Shown piece after piece: positions 22,331-32,900 of a DNA stretch of 64,000 bases. The notes below the pieces were generated by a model. It saw only the letters and a program-made list of their open reading frames with translations, was not told where the DNA came from and made no database searches. The position numbers were made by a program, and so were the translations under genes. The stretch's first letter is position 1; every line of letters begins with the position of its first letter. Source of the DNA: Macrocybe gigantea (lineage: Eukaryota; Basidiomycota; Agaricomycetes; Agaricales; Callistosporiaceae); assembly GCA_011319805.1 (NCBI GenBank), contig SJRY01000234.1:868001-932000 (forward strand), written 5' to 3'.

Positions 22331-23860
22331 ATGAACGACGCTAACCAGGTCGAACATGAACAGATCTCGACTTCCTTGGAGGTAGAGCAGATTGAGGTCA
22401 ACTTTTTCCGGTCCAAGTCGTTGTATATACCGGTCAGAGCTCGGGGCGTGTTCGGCGGGTGCGATAGTCCTCGTTTACTTTTTAACCACCGAGGTCACGG
22501 CTAACTGGATACTACAGGCAAGTCATTAGTCAAGCCTTGGTTTCCGCAACGAATTGCGTCGATCCGGGCTTCGCTTTGCATGTCAGTGCACGCATTTCCA
22601 AGTACCTCAATGAACTCATCGATCTGAGATGACCTCCATGCCTCCAGTCTCTACACGTAAGTTTTACTGCGTCCTGCAATGAAAAAAAAATGACCGTTTG
22701 ATGTTTACGCCGTACGGGATAGTGTTATTTTCTTTTGAGTGCATCCGTTGCGACACCCATCGTTTATCATGTCGAACGGGTGCGGCAGGGTCGATCCTAT
22801 GTCACTCGTTCAGTCAAAGCCGTGCAGAATGGGCATATTATCTTCGTCATGATGTGCTCTTTCCAGCGCCCGGAGCCTTGGCAGCCCTCCCACCAATGGC
22901 CCATGCCATCCGCGCCTAATCCAGAAGAATGTGAACTCGAAGAAGCCCGTTTTTCTCGTCTGCTGCGCGAGAACTACTTCACTGAGGATCGGCGCAAGTA
23001 CTATGAGGAAGTTGTGGCCGTAAGCCCCCCTCCCGAATGGTCGCCGAATTCATGCCTGTCTACTAAAAATTGGCATTTAAGGAGCGAGCGCGAAGCCCCG
23101 TCGCCATCAAACGAGCTCTGGAACATGACGTCGGCCCAGATGGCACAGTGCGGTATATGTACTGGATGCAGGCCAGGAATATTCCGAAGTACGAGTCGAA
23201 TTACCAGAAGGTTCCGAAATTTCGGCGTATTCGTCTGCCTTTCGCTCATGGTGATATTCTTGACCAGTGCATTCTGGGCTACATGTCCGATTTATACTTG
23301 TGAGTTCTTTCGCAAAGAGGCTGGACAGCTTTCGCGACATACATATTTCGCCAGCATCTCCACGGCATCCCAGATCATGGGCTTGAAAAGGTTTGGTGAA
23401 GGGCCAAAGTCCACTGGCATGACTGTGCGTCCTGAATACGAATGCCATCAGTAAACGTGCTGCTAATCCCGCGCGCAACAGTCGAGCCTCGACCACTCTA
23501 TATTTTTCTACAAGTGAGCTCTCCGTCTTGCATCAGTTGACCTTCGGTTTCTCTGACGCTGTGGGCCGGAAGTGATGACTTTCATTGTGGCGACTGGCTC
23601 CTGCATGTTGTAAGTGTTGCCTTCTCGGATATCCCTGGTGTACCAATGGTCACAGATTGTCTCCCCTCGCACTGGTTCTGGGAGGGGTATCGTGCTTGGC
23701 AGAGTGAGTTCGTATTTCATTGTTCTACCGCAGAATTGAAGCCGTTTACAAGATGTATACTCGCGATGGAGTGCTGGTTGCGGTGACAACCCAGGAGGGC
23801 GTGGTGCGGGCAGCCATACGAGGGCTGCCGTCCATAGAAGAGACAGCCTCAAAGCTGTAA
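22331..23860 (+). CDS. TES1: Peroxisomal acyl-CoA thioesterase (TesB family)
   Basis: About ten exons. The start MNDANQVEHEQIST leads to YIPVRARGVFGGQVISQALV, the TesB N-terminal hot dog. Then SLHCYFLLSASVATPIVYHV, RQGRSYVTRSVKAVQNG, ISTASQIMGLKRFGEG, SLDHSIFFYNDDFHCGDWLL (active-site Asp/His region), and MYTRDGVLVAVTTQEGVVR. The C-terminus is SKL, the classic PTS1 signal, so the enzyme should hydrolyse acyl-CoAs inside peroxisomes. Exon 22648-22656 is only nine bases (Ser-Leu-His) and lies between GFALH and CYFLL, exactly where the family needs these residues. All introns have GT-AG ends and no frame problem remains. Confidence 0.93.
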
Positions 23861-24224
23861 TGAATCATGCACTTCAAAACGGACTGAGCGCATCTAGACT
23901 GTCCTCACCTCATGGGATATCCATACTGTAATACCATTTATTTAGTGCATGCCTCAATCAAGCCATCTGCTGGATGAAAGTGAAGGCTATATCATCTTCA
24001 TGTATGTAACAGCTCATTCAAATCGACGCAAGTTGTGTATATTGGGAGAGACCAGATTACAAATTTTGGAGGCTGGCGGAATATACACTAGGGAATCCAG
24101 TGAAACGAGCCTGGCCCGGCAAAGATTGGATCAGGAGAGATAATGCAAGAACAGCGACTAGAAGAGGAAAGAAAAACATGCGTGATGGAGCAATACATAA
24201 CAGGAGAGCCCAGCGGTCAAGAAT
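23861..24224. other. Convergent 3' regions of TES1 and eS27
   Basis: 364 bases between two genes that point at each other. Short open frames only; nothing recognised. Confidence 0.5.
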
Positions 24225-24674
24225 CTAATTCTTTCTGCGGAAGGAGGAACCTGGAAAAATGGTTTTAGACTGTGCTGCGCAAATGAAGTGCGTGGTGCTC
24301 GCCCTCTGTCAATCTTGCCTTACCGCCCGTGGGTTGGCAAAGCACGCTTTGGCATGCAGCGCAGATGACGACGGTATCTGCATGCGAGAAGACGGTCGTG
24401 ATGGCGAAGCATCCTGGTACCACAAGACGTATGTCAGCGGGTGTAGAGCCACTTGACGAGTTTTAATGGGACGAACCAGGGCATTTCACGTCCATGAAAT
24501 ACGAGTCCGGCGATTGCACAAGGCGCTTGAGTTTGTGCTGGTTGCGCTCGTACTCAGGAGAGGGGTTAAGAAGATCGACGGCGAGAGTCTGCCAGTGTTT
24601 CACACGATAAGAAAGAGCGGTGAGCAGATGATAAGGGAAAAAGACGGCATCGCATTTGCAACGATACACACCAT
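24225..24674 (-). CDS. RPS27: Ribosomal protein eS27
   Basis: Four exons on the minus strand. Exon 1 contributes only the ATG (24672-24674); the intron begins directly after it, a layout common in ribosomal protein genes. Exon 2 gives [20 protein letters not shown] and [13 protein letters not shown]; exon 3 gives the rest of the zinc finger, [20 protein letters not shown], with [12 protein letters not shown]; the last exon ends SSFRRKN. The total of about 83 residues is the normal length. The CPGC and CAAC pairs bind zinc. The protein is part of the 40S subunit. The last intron has a GC donor (G|GCGAGC), as no GT is available there. Confidence 0.95.
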
Positions 24675-25623
24675 GATGAATGAGTACTTTTGAATGTAAG
24701 AGGGAAAGAGAAAGTCTGCGACTTTTTTTTTGGTAAATGTACAGCGTCAAGCGATGGGCAAAGCGTTTGTCTAGGTGTGCAGGAGAAATAAGGTTTAGGT
24801 TTGGAGCGGGGCTTCAAATTTCCTTAGCGCTTGCGGGCCCGCACAGTTGACTCGTCCTTAGTCAGCGAAGAGCGCGTAATTTTTGATTCGTGCATCTAAC
24901 ATCAAACGCCGTTGCTGCGAAAGACGCCATATATAACAAAAGACTTTTGAAAATATTGCTTCCTCCATAACGCCGCTGTTCAAAAGAAAAGGGGAAAGGT
25001 CGAAACGGATGTGACGTGTCGTGAGAGCGAGAGGGCGGTTGCGCATGTCAGGGAAGCGGCGATTGCCTCCTTCACGTGGAGCGGTAATTGTTCTCGTTCT
25101 TTGAAAGAACCTCAGAAAATATCCATTCCATCCCCGTTTTGGTTCCTTTTGTTGGCCTCGTTCTCGCCATGCAAAATGGAATTTCATAATAGATGTTCTG
25201 TTCGTTCCGGGCTTATGGTTGCAGGGTGGACCCTTTCCGTGCTTTATATAAGTACGGCGGCGATGGGTTCCCCCACTCGCAGTAACCTTCTTGCATCCTG
25301 CTTTAGAGCTGTACCGCATCAGGATTTCATTCATTGTGAGTCATCCCCGCAATATTCCACTACAAGTCGACTCATCCAATGCTTTTTTCAGTTCTTTTGT
25401 ATTTGGCTTGTTCGTCTGCATTTTTTCGACGACCGAGAAGAGCATGTTCTGAATCCATCAACACAGGTCTTCGACATCACGATATTCTTCGTTGCCTGTC
25501 TGTTTCTTTACGACCTTGTGCTATACTCTTCGTCTTCTACGTGTCCGAGATACCTTACATCGCCGGCCGACTTGCCCTCCACTAATTCTCACCTTCATCA
25601 ACGCCAACTCACGCGACCTTGAC
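24675..25623. other. Divergent promoter of eS27 and BTG genes, with probable 5' leader intron
   Basis: About 950 bases. A TATATAAG at 25245-25252 lies about 370 bp before the BTG start. Downstream, 25336-25391 has GTGAG and TTTTTTCAG ends and could be a 56-nt leader intron. Open frames in this stretch look non-coding. Confidence 0.4.
25245..25252 (+). promoter_or_regulatory. TATA box, probable, of the BTG/Tob gene
   Basis: TATATAAG in a plausible core-promoter position, upstream of a pyrimidine-rich leader with a likely leader intron. The motif alone is the evidence. Confidence 0.4.
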
Positions 25624-26519
25624 ATGGCCAATTCTGTCTCTGCTGATATTTCCAGGACGGTCACGCAAGTCGTTACTTTTCTGACGCGCCCATTGCATGG
25701 CGCGTACTCTGCTACCAGAATTCACCGGCTCCAGGAAATCCTCGAGGAAAACCTGACTGCGCTCGTCGCTCCCTTGTGGGTGATGGGCGGCAATCCCGGT
25801 TATTACTCGCTCAATTTCTCCCCCCATTGCCTTCCGTCGCGTTCCATCTACTCGGCATGTGTGACTGCTGGCGTGCAGTGGTTTGAATGGATCACCCTGC
25901 TCGGTGGACATGGATTCGATCTTTTCATTCAGCCTGGTTGTGTTACCATCCATTGCAGCGACGACAATACACGTCAGCAGACAGTCGTCCTCTGGTCCGA
26001 GGACAGTCAAGACAACCGCTTTGCCCACCGCCAGTCTGCTGCCCCATCCTTACTGCACAACTCCCTACTCCACGACAGCAACCCAGGCATAGCGTGCAGC
26101 AAGGGCCCGAAGACGCTTGCTCAGCAGTTGCTGGAAAACGACTTCGAGGATGAAGAGCAGCTTTTTCGACTCTGGCAAAAGAGCTGGGCACGTCAGTGTG
26201 GACGACGCCGCTGAATAGCATGTACCCTGTGTTGCCGAGGTCCGAATCCCCTCTGTCCGCGGTCTCGGTTCCTTCACGGTCCAGCTCGCGCTCGTCCAAT
26301 TCGAGCCGTGGATTTCCGTCCTCGGGCTTCGACACACGCCACCTGATGGTATCGCCTATGAAGGAGAAAGAGCCAAAGCGCTCTTGCCACCGTAAGGCGA
26401 GATCAAGGGGCGTGTTTGTTGATACCAGCAGGACGGATGTGACGCCGTACGATGGCGGCAAAACGACGGTCCTGACGGGCGGTGTGATGCTCGGTAGTGG
26501 GCCAGGGCTCAGGAAATGA
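25624..26519 (+). CDS. BTG/Tob anti-proliferative family protein (apparent frameshift)
   Basis: The first part reads MANSVSADISRTVTQVVTFL, then RIHRLQEILEENLTALVAPL, FSPHCLPSRSIYSACVTAGV and GFDLFIQPGCVTI, which is the BTG domain (residues about 1-110). It continues to KTLAQQLLENDFEDEEQLF. Here the frame must change: one T added to TTTTT at 26162-26166 gives STLAKELGTSVWTTPL and then a Ser-rich linker and a conserved basidiomycete tail, VTPYDGGKTTVLTGGVMLG. Without the shift the protein stops at 26214 with an odd Arg-rich end. BTG proteins bind the CCR4-NOT deadenylase through the BTG domain. I treat 25624-26519 as one gene. Confidence 0.75.
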
Positions 26520-27023
26520 CTTTGACACGTTGACGCGGAGCAGGTCTCCAAACGTAATAATTATCATGTTCGCTTCACGATTTTTCTCCCTTCATGGTGA
26601 TATATTGTTTCGGTGTAGAGTAGAGCCTTGTGTATTACTTTCTGTACACGCTATCTAATCGTTGTTCGGACTCCGTGATCCGGAGTGGCTGCCCAGCACG
26701 CAGAGCATGGAAACAGCGAATCAATCAGGCCGCTAACAGATGAACAATACGTACGTTCATGTCGAAATGTTCTGCACGGCGGGTGATAGACCGTGATTCC
26801 TTCACAAGAAATCAGGCGCCTATGCCCTGCGTTGATTAACCATATGCAAGTGCCTACTGAGAAAGCGCCTGAAGGAGCTAGGTGGCTCGATAAAGACTGA
26901 TCGTGGCTGCAGATCACAAGTACGGTTCCCCAAGCCGGTGTTGGCGCACGTCTTTTTGACAAATCAAACTCAAGCCCCCATTTCCCCATCGGATTGCGTC
27001 CCCTCACTCGTATCCCCTCCTCC
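26520..27023. other. Intergenic, promoter of BIO2
   Basis: 504 bases without a recognised gene. A 166-codon open frame on the minus strand (26651-27151) overlaps the BIO2 start and has no family resemblance. Confidence 0.5.
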
Positions 27024-28557
27024 ATGTTCGCGTCATTTGCGCTACGCAAAATTTCGCTCAGCCGAACGTTGGCCACACAGGCCACGAACAGTTCCAAGAT
27101 CGTTAATGCAGCCGCGAAAGGAAAACGGTCAAAGGATGAAATACAAGCCATCTATGACACTCCACTCCTTGATCTCGTGTTCCGCGCTGCTGCTGTGCAT
27201 CGCCAGCATCACGACCCCAGCAAAGTGCAGCTTTGCACCTTGATGAACATCAAGAGTGAGTTTTAATCGTTATCTTTCTTGCTCGTCTATCTGATCTGCG
27301 ATACAGCCGGTGGATGTAGTGAAGATTGTACGTAACTGCATCATCCAGTCTGTGGATGCGAGTCTGAGCGTTCTGGAAGGCTCGTACTGTTCCCAGTCTT
27401 CGCGTTATTCGACCCCGACGAAGGCGTCGCGTCTGGTGGACATAGAACCCGTGCTTGAGGCTGCACGCAAAGCAAAGGAAAACGGAAGCACTCGATTCTG
27501 CATGGGTGCTGCATGGAGGGACCTTGCCGGTCGCAAACGGGGCTTTGAGAGGATTCTCCAGATGGTCCGGGAGGTCCGCGGCATGGGCATGGAGGTTTGC
27601 ACCACTCTTGGTATGCTGACTCCCGAACAAGCAAAACAGCTCAAAGACGCGTAAATGCCATTTTTTCACGATTTCTTCACCCGGAGAATCACACTGATAA
27701 TCAATACAGGGGGCTGACGGCGTATAATCATAACCTGGACACATCCCGAGAATTCTATCCTCAGGTTCGTCCTCGCTGTTCTGGACGACACAAGCACGGT
27801 CGTGTGATTTGGCACAGGTAATTACTACCAGAAGCTACGACGAGCGGTTGGATACGATAGCCGCTGTGCGAGAGGCTGGGATAAGCGTATGTTCTGGTGG
27901 CATCCTTGGCCTGGGCGAGGCGCACACCGATCGAGTGGGCCTGATTTGGGAGGTATCAAAGCAAGTACCGATACTCCTCCTCTATTCATGTATGAGACTC
28001 ACCATCATTCCAGCATGCCAGAACATCCGGAATCATTTCCCGTCAACGCTCTTGTTCCCATACCGGGAACTCCTCTGGAAGGAAACGAGGTGAGTCTGCT
28101 GTCCTCTTCCCGATTTTGGTACGTGATGCAACCGAGACGCGTATTCAACAGCTGGTACCTTATCATGATCTCATCCGCACAATTGCGACGGCGCGGATAG
28201 CTATGCCGACGACAATCATTCGCCTGGCGGCTGGGCGGAATAAGCTAGAAGAATCACAGCAAGCCATGTGCTTCATGGCTGGTGCAAATGCGATCTTCAC
28301 AGGGGAGCAAATGCTCACAACTCCTTGTGGGTGGCGTTTGCTTTGTATTCAGTTCTTCTTGCCTGATGGTTTTTGTATGTTCCAGGCTCGCCATGGGATG
28401 AAGTAAGCCCTTTTGCATGGTCTGATTGTTCGGCTTGTCTCATGATTCTGTTCAGGACAAAGCAATGATGGACCGATGGGGTTTACAAGGAATGCAGAGT
28501 TTCGAGCAGGCTGAGCTTTTGGATGAACAATCCCAACGTTCTCCGAGTCGTAGATAA
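27024..28557 (+). CDS. BIO2: Biotin synthase, mitochondrial
   Basis: About nine exons. [19 protein letters not shown] is a presequence; [20 protein letters not shown] starts the conserved enzyme. The radical SAM cluster site reads [17 protein letters not shown], three cysteines in CxxxCxxC spacing; its last Cys region spans an intron with donor GTACGT inside the second Cys codon. Then [78 protein letters not shown] and [14 protein letters not shown]. The enzyme inserts sulfur into dethiobiotin using two Fe-S clusters. One intron starts with GCAAGT (27959 onward), a textbook GC-AG intron. The C-terminus carries a short Gln/Ser/Arg tail. Confidence 0.95.
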
Positions 28558-28663
28558 AGACAATTGTTCTAGACAAATTAGCTTGCCCTATATGTGGCCT
28601 TACGTAAGTTGCCAGTCCAACCTCAATGTCAACGCGTCCGAGTCGACCTTTCCATCAACCAGC

Positions 28664-29708
28664 ATGAAACGACCGTCTGACTATCACCTAGAGCAACCGG
28701 GGACGTGCGTCGAATCTCTATTCATTGTCACGCATTGATGTTGGAACTTAGCTGCAGCGACTCTCCGTTAATCCCCCTGAGCGATCAAAACTCTTGGTAC
28801 TATCCTTCGAGGACCTATGATTCGGATGATGAAGATCTTCAGCCATACGCCGATTCACATCGCGGAAATTGGGGCAAAAAAGGTTACAAAGGTGCTCGTT
28901 GGATTCGCAAGGGAAAAATATCAAATTGGGGGCCTAGCATAGAGGATTTCGAGGTCTGTTCACGCTCCATTGATTGTCATCACAGTCTCGTCTTCATTTC
29001 GACCCACAGATCGAAGAACGCGCACGTAAACGCCTGAGAGCGTTGCTCCCGCACGATAAACGCTCGCCTTCTCCTCCGACTTTGCCTCATCTATCGCGTT
29101 CCCCGTCTCCCCCGCTCCTCTCACCCTATCCTCCCCCTAACTATGAACATCTTAGTTATTCATCATTCGTGATGGACAAGGCTGTGACGCATAGCTTCCG
29201 TTCCCGCATGCTCGATGAATTGGAGCAGGCGACGAACGGTCTGATTGAAGGCGAAGCCGGGATGTACAGAGCGCTCGGGCGACTGTGGCAAGCGATGAGC
29301 GAAGACCCTGACGAACGCGCAGGAAATCATTCGCTTGTGCCCAAGCGCGAAGACGAAGATGCTGAAACCGACGATCGAGAGGAACAGAGTCACCGTCTCG
29401 CTCGCGTGCCGGACTTGACACCCCCAGTTCATAAGCTTTTCTTGTTGTCCTATTCAAACGATGGACCTCCCGTTTTCGAACCGTCTCACTTTTCGTCGCC
29501 GGAGATGCAATTGGACAGCCTAGAAAAGTCATTGGCTACACTGAGAGAATTGCAGGACGATGTACGAGAGTACGTGGAGCGTCTGCAGGAAATCAGGGAA
29601 GGGATAGGGGGTATCAGAGCGCAGAGGAACATTGTGTGGGATTTCGTGCGAGAAGGCGCCATCAAGGAGCTTCAGGACGTTGCATATGTGGCGGCAGGAG
29701 TTTCATGA
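28664..29708 (+). CDS. RXT2: RXT2-like subunit of the Rpd3L histone deacetylase complex
   Basis: Exons 28664-28704, 28752-28953 and 29010-29708 give 313 residues. The N-terminal half has DSDDED, then GNWGKKGYKGARWIRKGKIS and NWGPSIEDFEIEERARKRLR, which match the RXT2 N-terminal domain. A Pro/Ser-rich linker follows, then helices MLDELEQATNGLIEGEAGMY and QLDSLEKSLATLRELQDDV. Yeast Rxt2 is a subunit specific to Rpd3L, which is recruited to promoters. The deacetylase RPD3 is encoded 8 kb upstream; in fungi this proximity could be chance. The assignment rests on pattern memory, not on an alignment. Confidence 0.78.
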
Positions 29709-29917
29709 TACCTATTCTGCCTTGCTGATAGTTCGCTTTGGAGTGCACGACGTGTGGTATGTATCTTATGTACATAGCTGTAAAATTTCCATGAGGTCTG
29801 TCCAGAGCAGTTCGCTTCAAGCTGCTTTGTATTATTTGCAAATAAGCCCCCACGTTCGGTCATCCCATCATCCAGTTATAAGACACGCAGGTGTTCTCAT
29901 CAATACCATCTTCACCC

Positions 29918-32900
29918 ATGGCGCAGCTGCCAGACATCTCCACGCTTAGTATAAACGGGGCACTCTCGTTCGAGCAGGCCGACGAATCTAACTCTAATGA
30001 CAACGAGGAACAGAAACTGAAGAACTATGCCAAGTCGCTCCCATATTCAATCGAGCCCAAGTCAAAAATGATGGAAATGCTCGACTTCATCATTCTCCGG
30101 ATAACGGAATGTGTAGAAGCCAAGGACTTCGACGTAGGACTGCTACAATGGGACGAAATGCTGGCCTAGTGAGCAGACATCTTCGCTTTGCCCTTGTAGC
30201 ACACGTCATCATACATCCGCTCGCTCTTCATAGCTGGACGACGCTCAAGTACCCAATTCCAAAGGACAGACGCATCAAACTAACTAAACTATACTTTCAT
30301 GCTACCACGACGCCCGGCATGCCGACGAACCTCGTGGCCCTGTGTGCCGACTCGTTCCAGATGCTGACGAAATCAAAGAAGAAGGTAACTATCGAAGACA
30401 TGCGACTTCCGTGGAAGCCCATCTTCGACATCCTGAAAGCCGACCTATTCCTGACGCGCCGGCAGTTCGAATACACGTATGTTTTTTTCTATGTTATGTC
30501 TCCTTGTTTCGTCTTGTGACCGCATTTTCTAATATCGCAGTCAACTGTCCTGGTGTATGGGATACCTTGCGAGTCACGCGAGGAGATTTTTCCACCCAGC
30601 TGCAGTTGCGGAAATGCTCTCTACTTTTCTGCCTTTGCTCGACGGCACGAACCTGGACGTATGTCGTTTGCGATATTGTTTTTTTTTTCTGATGTCCGAG
30701 TTCTGACTTCTGGTCTTAGAGCGTTCTCGCTCCACAATACTATCTTCTGACATTTCTGCCTTTATCCCATCCCCAATCCTATCTGCCCATGTTATTTCGG
30801 ATGTGGGAGTCTATAAACTCCTACATGTATGATGAACGGATGTTGCACTTCCTCTCTAGGCTCGCTGAAATGCATGTTTCACCCGAAGTTAGTGACCCAC
30901 GCAAAATCACACAACTTCCTGATGATGAGAAATCAGAAGGGGAGGAAAGACCCTCGTGGTCATACGACGAAGTCAAAGACGATATGATATGGGAAGGTAT
31001 CTATAAAGACGTTGGCATCTTTACTGAGTATGAGTGGAATTTCTTGATGTGCAAGTGCCTTGCCTCCATGGGTATGTCTTGTTTCTCTCTTTGCTTGCAC
31101 CAAGATCATGCTCATCATCACCCAGAGATACCGTTGGCCGACACTGGCTCTCTTCCAACTGGCTCAACAGCGGACAACCAGGCTAGCTTCGAGATAGGGA
31201 GGCTGCCGAAACCCAATTGGCGAATTTGTACGTTTTGGTCTTTTTTCTTGGACGATCCCCGTTAATTGTACACTTTAGCGTCCTTGTCCAAGATCATCGT
31301 GTACTCAATGGCGGCGGATGGCGCCCCTGTACCTGCTTCTAACGCTCTCACACCCTTGTTCTCTCCATTACCTTCGGGAATGACGACGCCTCAAACACAG
31401 GGCAGCCCCCTAAACGAATCTCAGGCAGCTTTGTTAGGAAAGAAAACGCAATCGACGTATAAAACATACCTTGCCGGATCGAGGGCTCTTGACTCCCTGG
31501 CTAGAATGATCGCTTCCACCGAGCATTTCTTCCACCCAACGAATTCAGGTGCATGGACAAATGATGTAAGCCAATATACTAGTTCAGAATCATCATTTAA
31601 TTTGTGTATTGATGCTATCACCCTCCAGTTAACTGCTTTCATCAAGTACATTGTTTATGATTTCAATAAACGTAATTCATTCCCCCCCCCCACTTTCTGC
31701 ATGCTTTTTCAAGTCTTTGACGATTTGCATTACTCTACAGGATGGTACGAAGAACGTCAGCCGGATTGCAAGACTCCTATGGTACGTTAGATGTTCATCA
31801 TCCCATCCAGAATGCTGAAACATAGCAGCACCGACGATTGACCAAAGCAATGAAACGGGAGTTGGTCAAGTCCCTGAGGACTGTCACCCTTCTTGCGATG
31901 TTCTCGCAAGATCCAACGACCGTTTCGAACATTCAGAGCTGCCTGAAATCTATGAGCATCATGGAGCCAGATCTCATTTTGCATCCGATCCTAGAGCGCG
32001 CTGGCCCATCGCTGGAAGCTCTAGTCGAGGTTAGTTTCCTATAATACTACGAGATGTTCACTTGACTTATTGCGTCCTTCGCATCCAAGACGCAACGGAC
32101 TATTGCTATCATCAAAGCCCTTGGCGCCGTGGCTCCCGCTCTTTCATCTCGAGAAGTATATTATCCTGGTGCTAAATATCTCGTCCCCATCTTAGAACTA
32201 TTAATTCCTGGAATTGACCTTGCGAGTCTCATTATATTTCTTGTCTAATAATGATATAATTAACTTAAATTCGGATTTTTCAACAGAATGATCCCCTCAA
32301 GACGGTATGCATGCTCTCCGATTCCAAACTCGCATTTTCTGAGTTCTTTCTCCCAGCTATGTACTACCGCTTTTCTGGTAGAAATATCTCAGCACATCAG
32401 AATTGGCGATTTAACCAGAGTCGATGAAAAATCACCAGGCTTGCTTGATGTAGAATCGTCTACCCGTGGCGACAACCGCGCTTCAGTGCCCTCATTCAGC
32501 TTAGACGAGCTGGATATGCCAAACGGAATCAGTGGCGAACCTCGACTGTCGTCCGAAGAGGAAGACAAGCAGCTCATTGTCCGTTATTTGTTCTTCTAGG
32601 CGGAAAAAGCATCTCACATGTGTTGTTAGGATTCTACGGGAAGCTTCCCTGACTGGGTGACCAGTTTCATTCGCCGAGTGATTCAGTTGTTGGAAAACCT
32701 CCCAGACGAGGGACCTGACGGATCTGCGGGCGGTGCTACTGAAGGTTATCGATCTTTTGTCGACATTAACATAGAAGCATGCCATTGACGTTCACTTCCA
32801 GTTCAGATTATTGACGCTGTCACAGGTGCTTGCAGTCAAATTTGCATCCACTTATCAGATCCTTTGTATGATCTAGTCCTGAATATGGTGTATGACTATG

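Noticed and set aside
24858..25622. Long open frames upstream of the BTG gene on both strands
   Set aside because: They cover the TATA box and the likely leader intron and have no recognisable domain.
26196..26519. Separate gene for the C-terminal BTG segment
   Set aside because: The first Met is internal to a segment that continues the upstream protein after a one-base correction; there is no promoter space.
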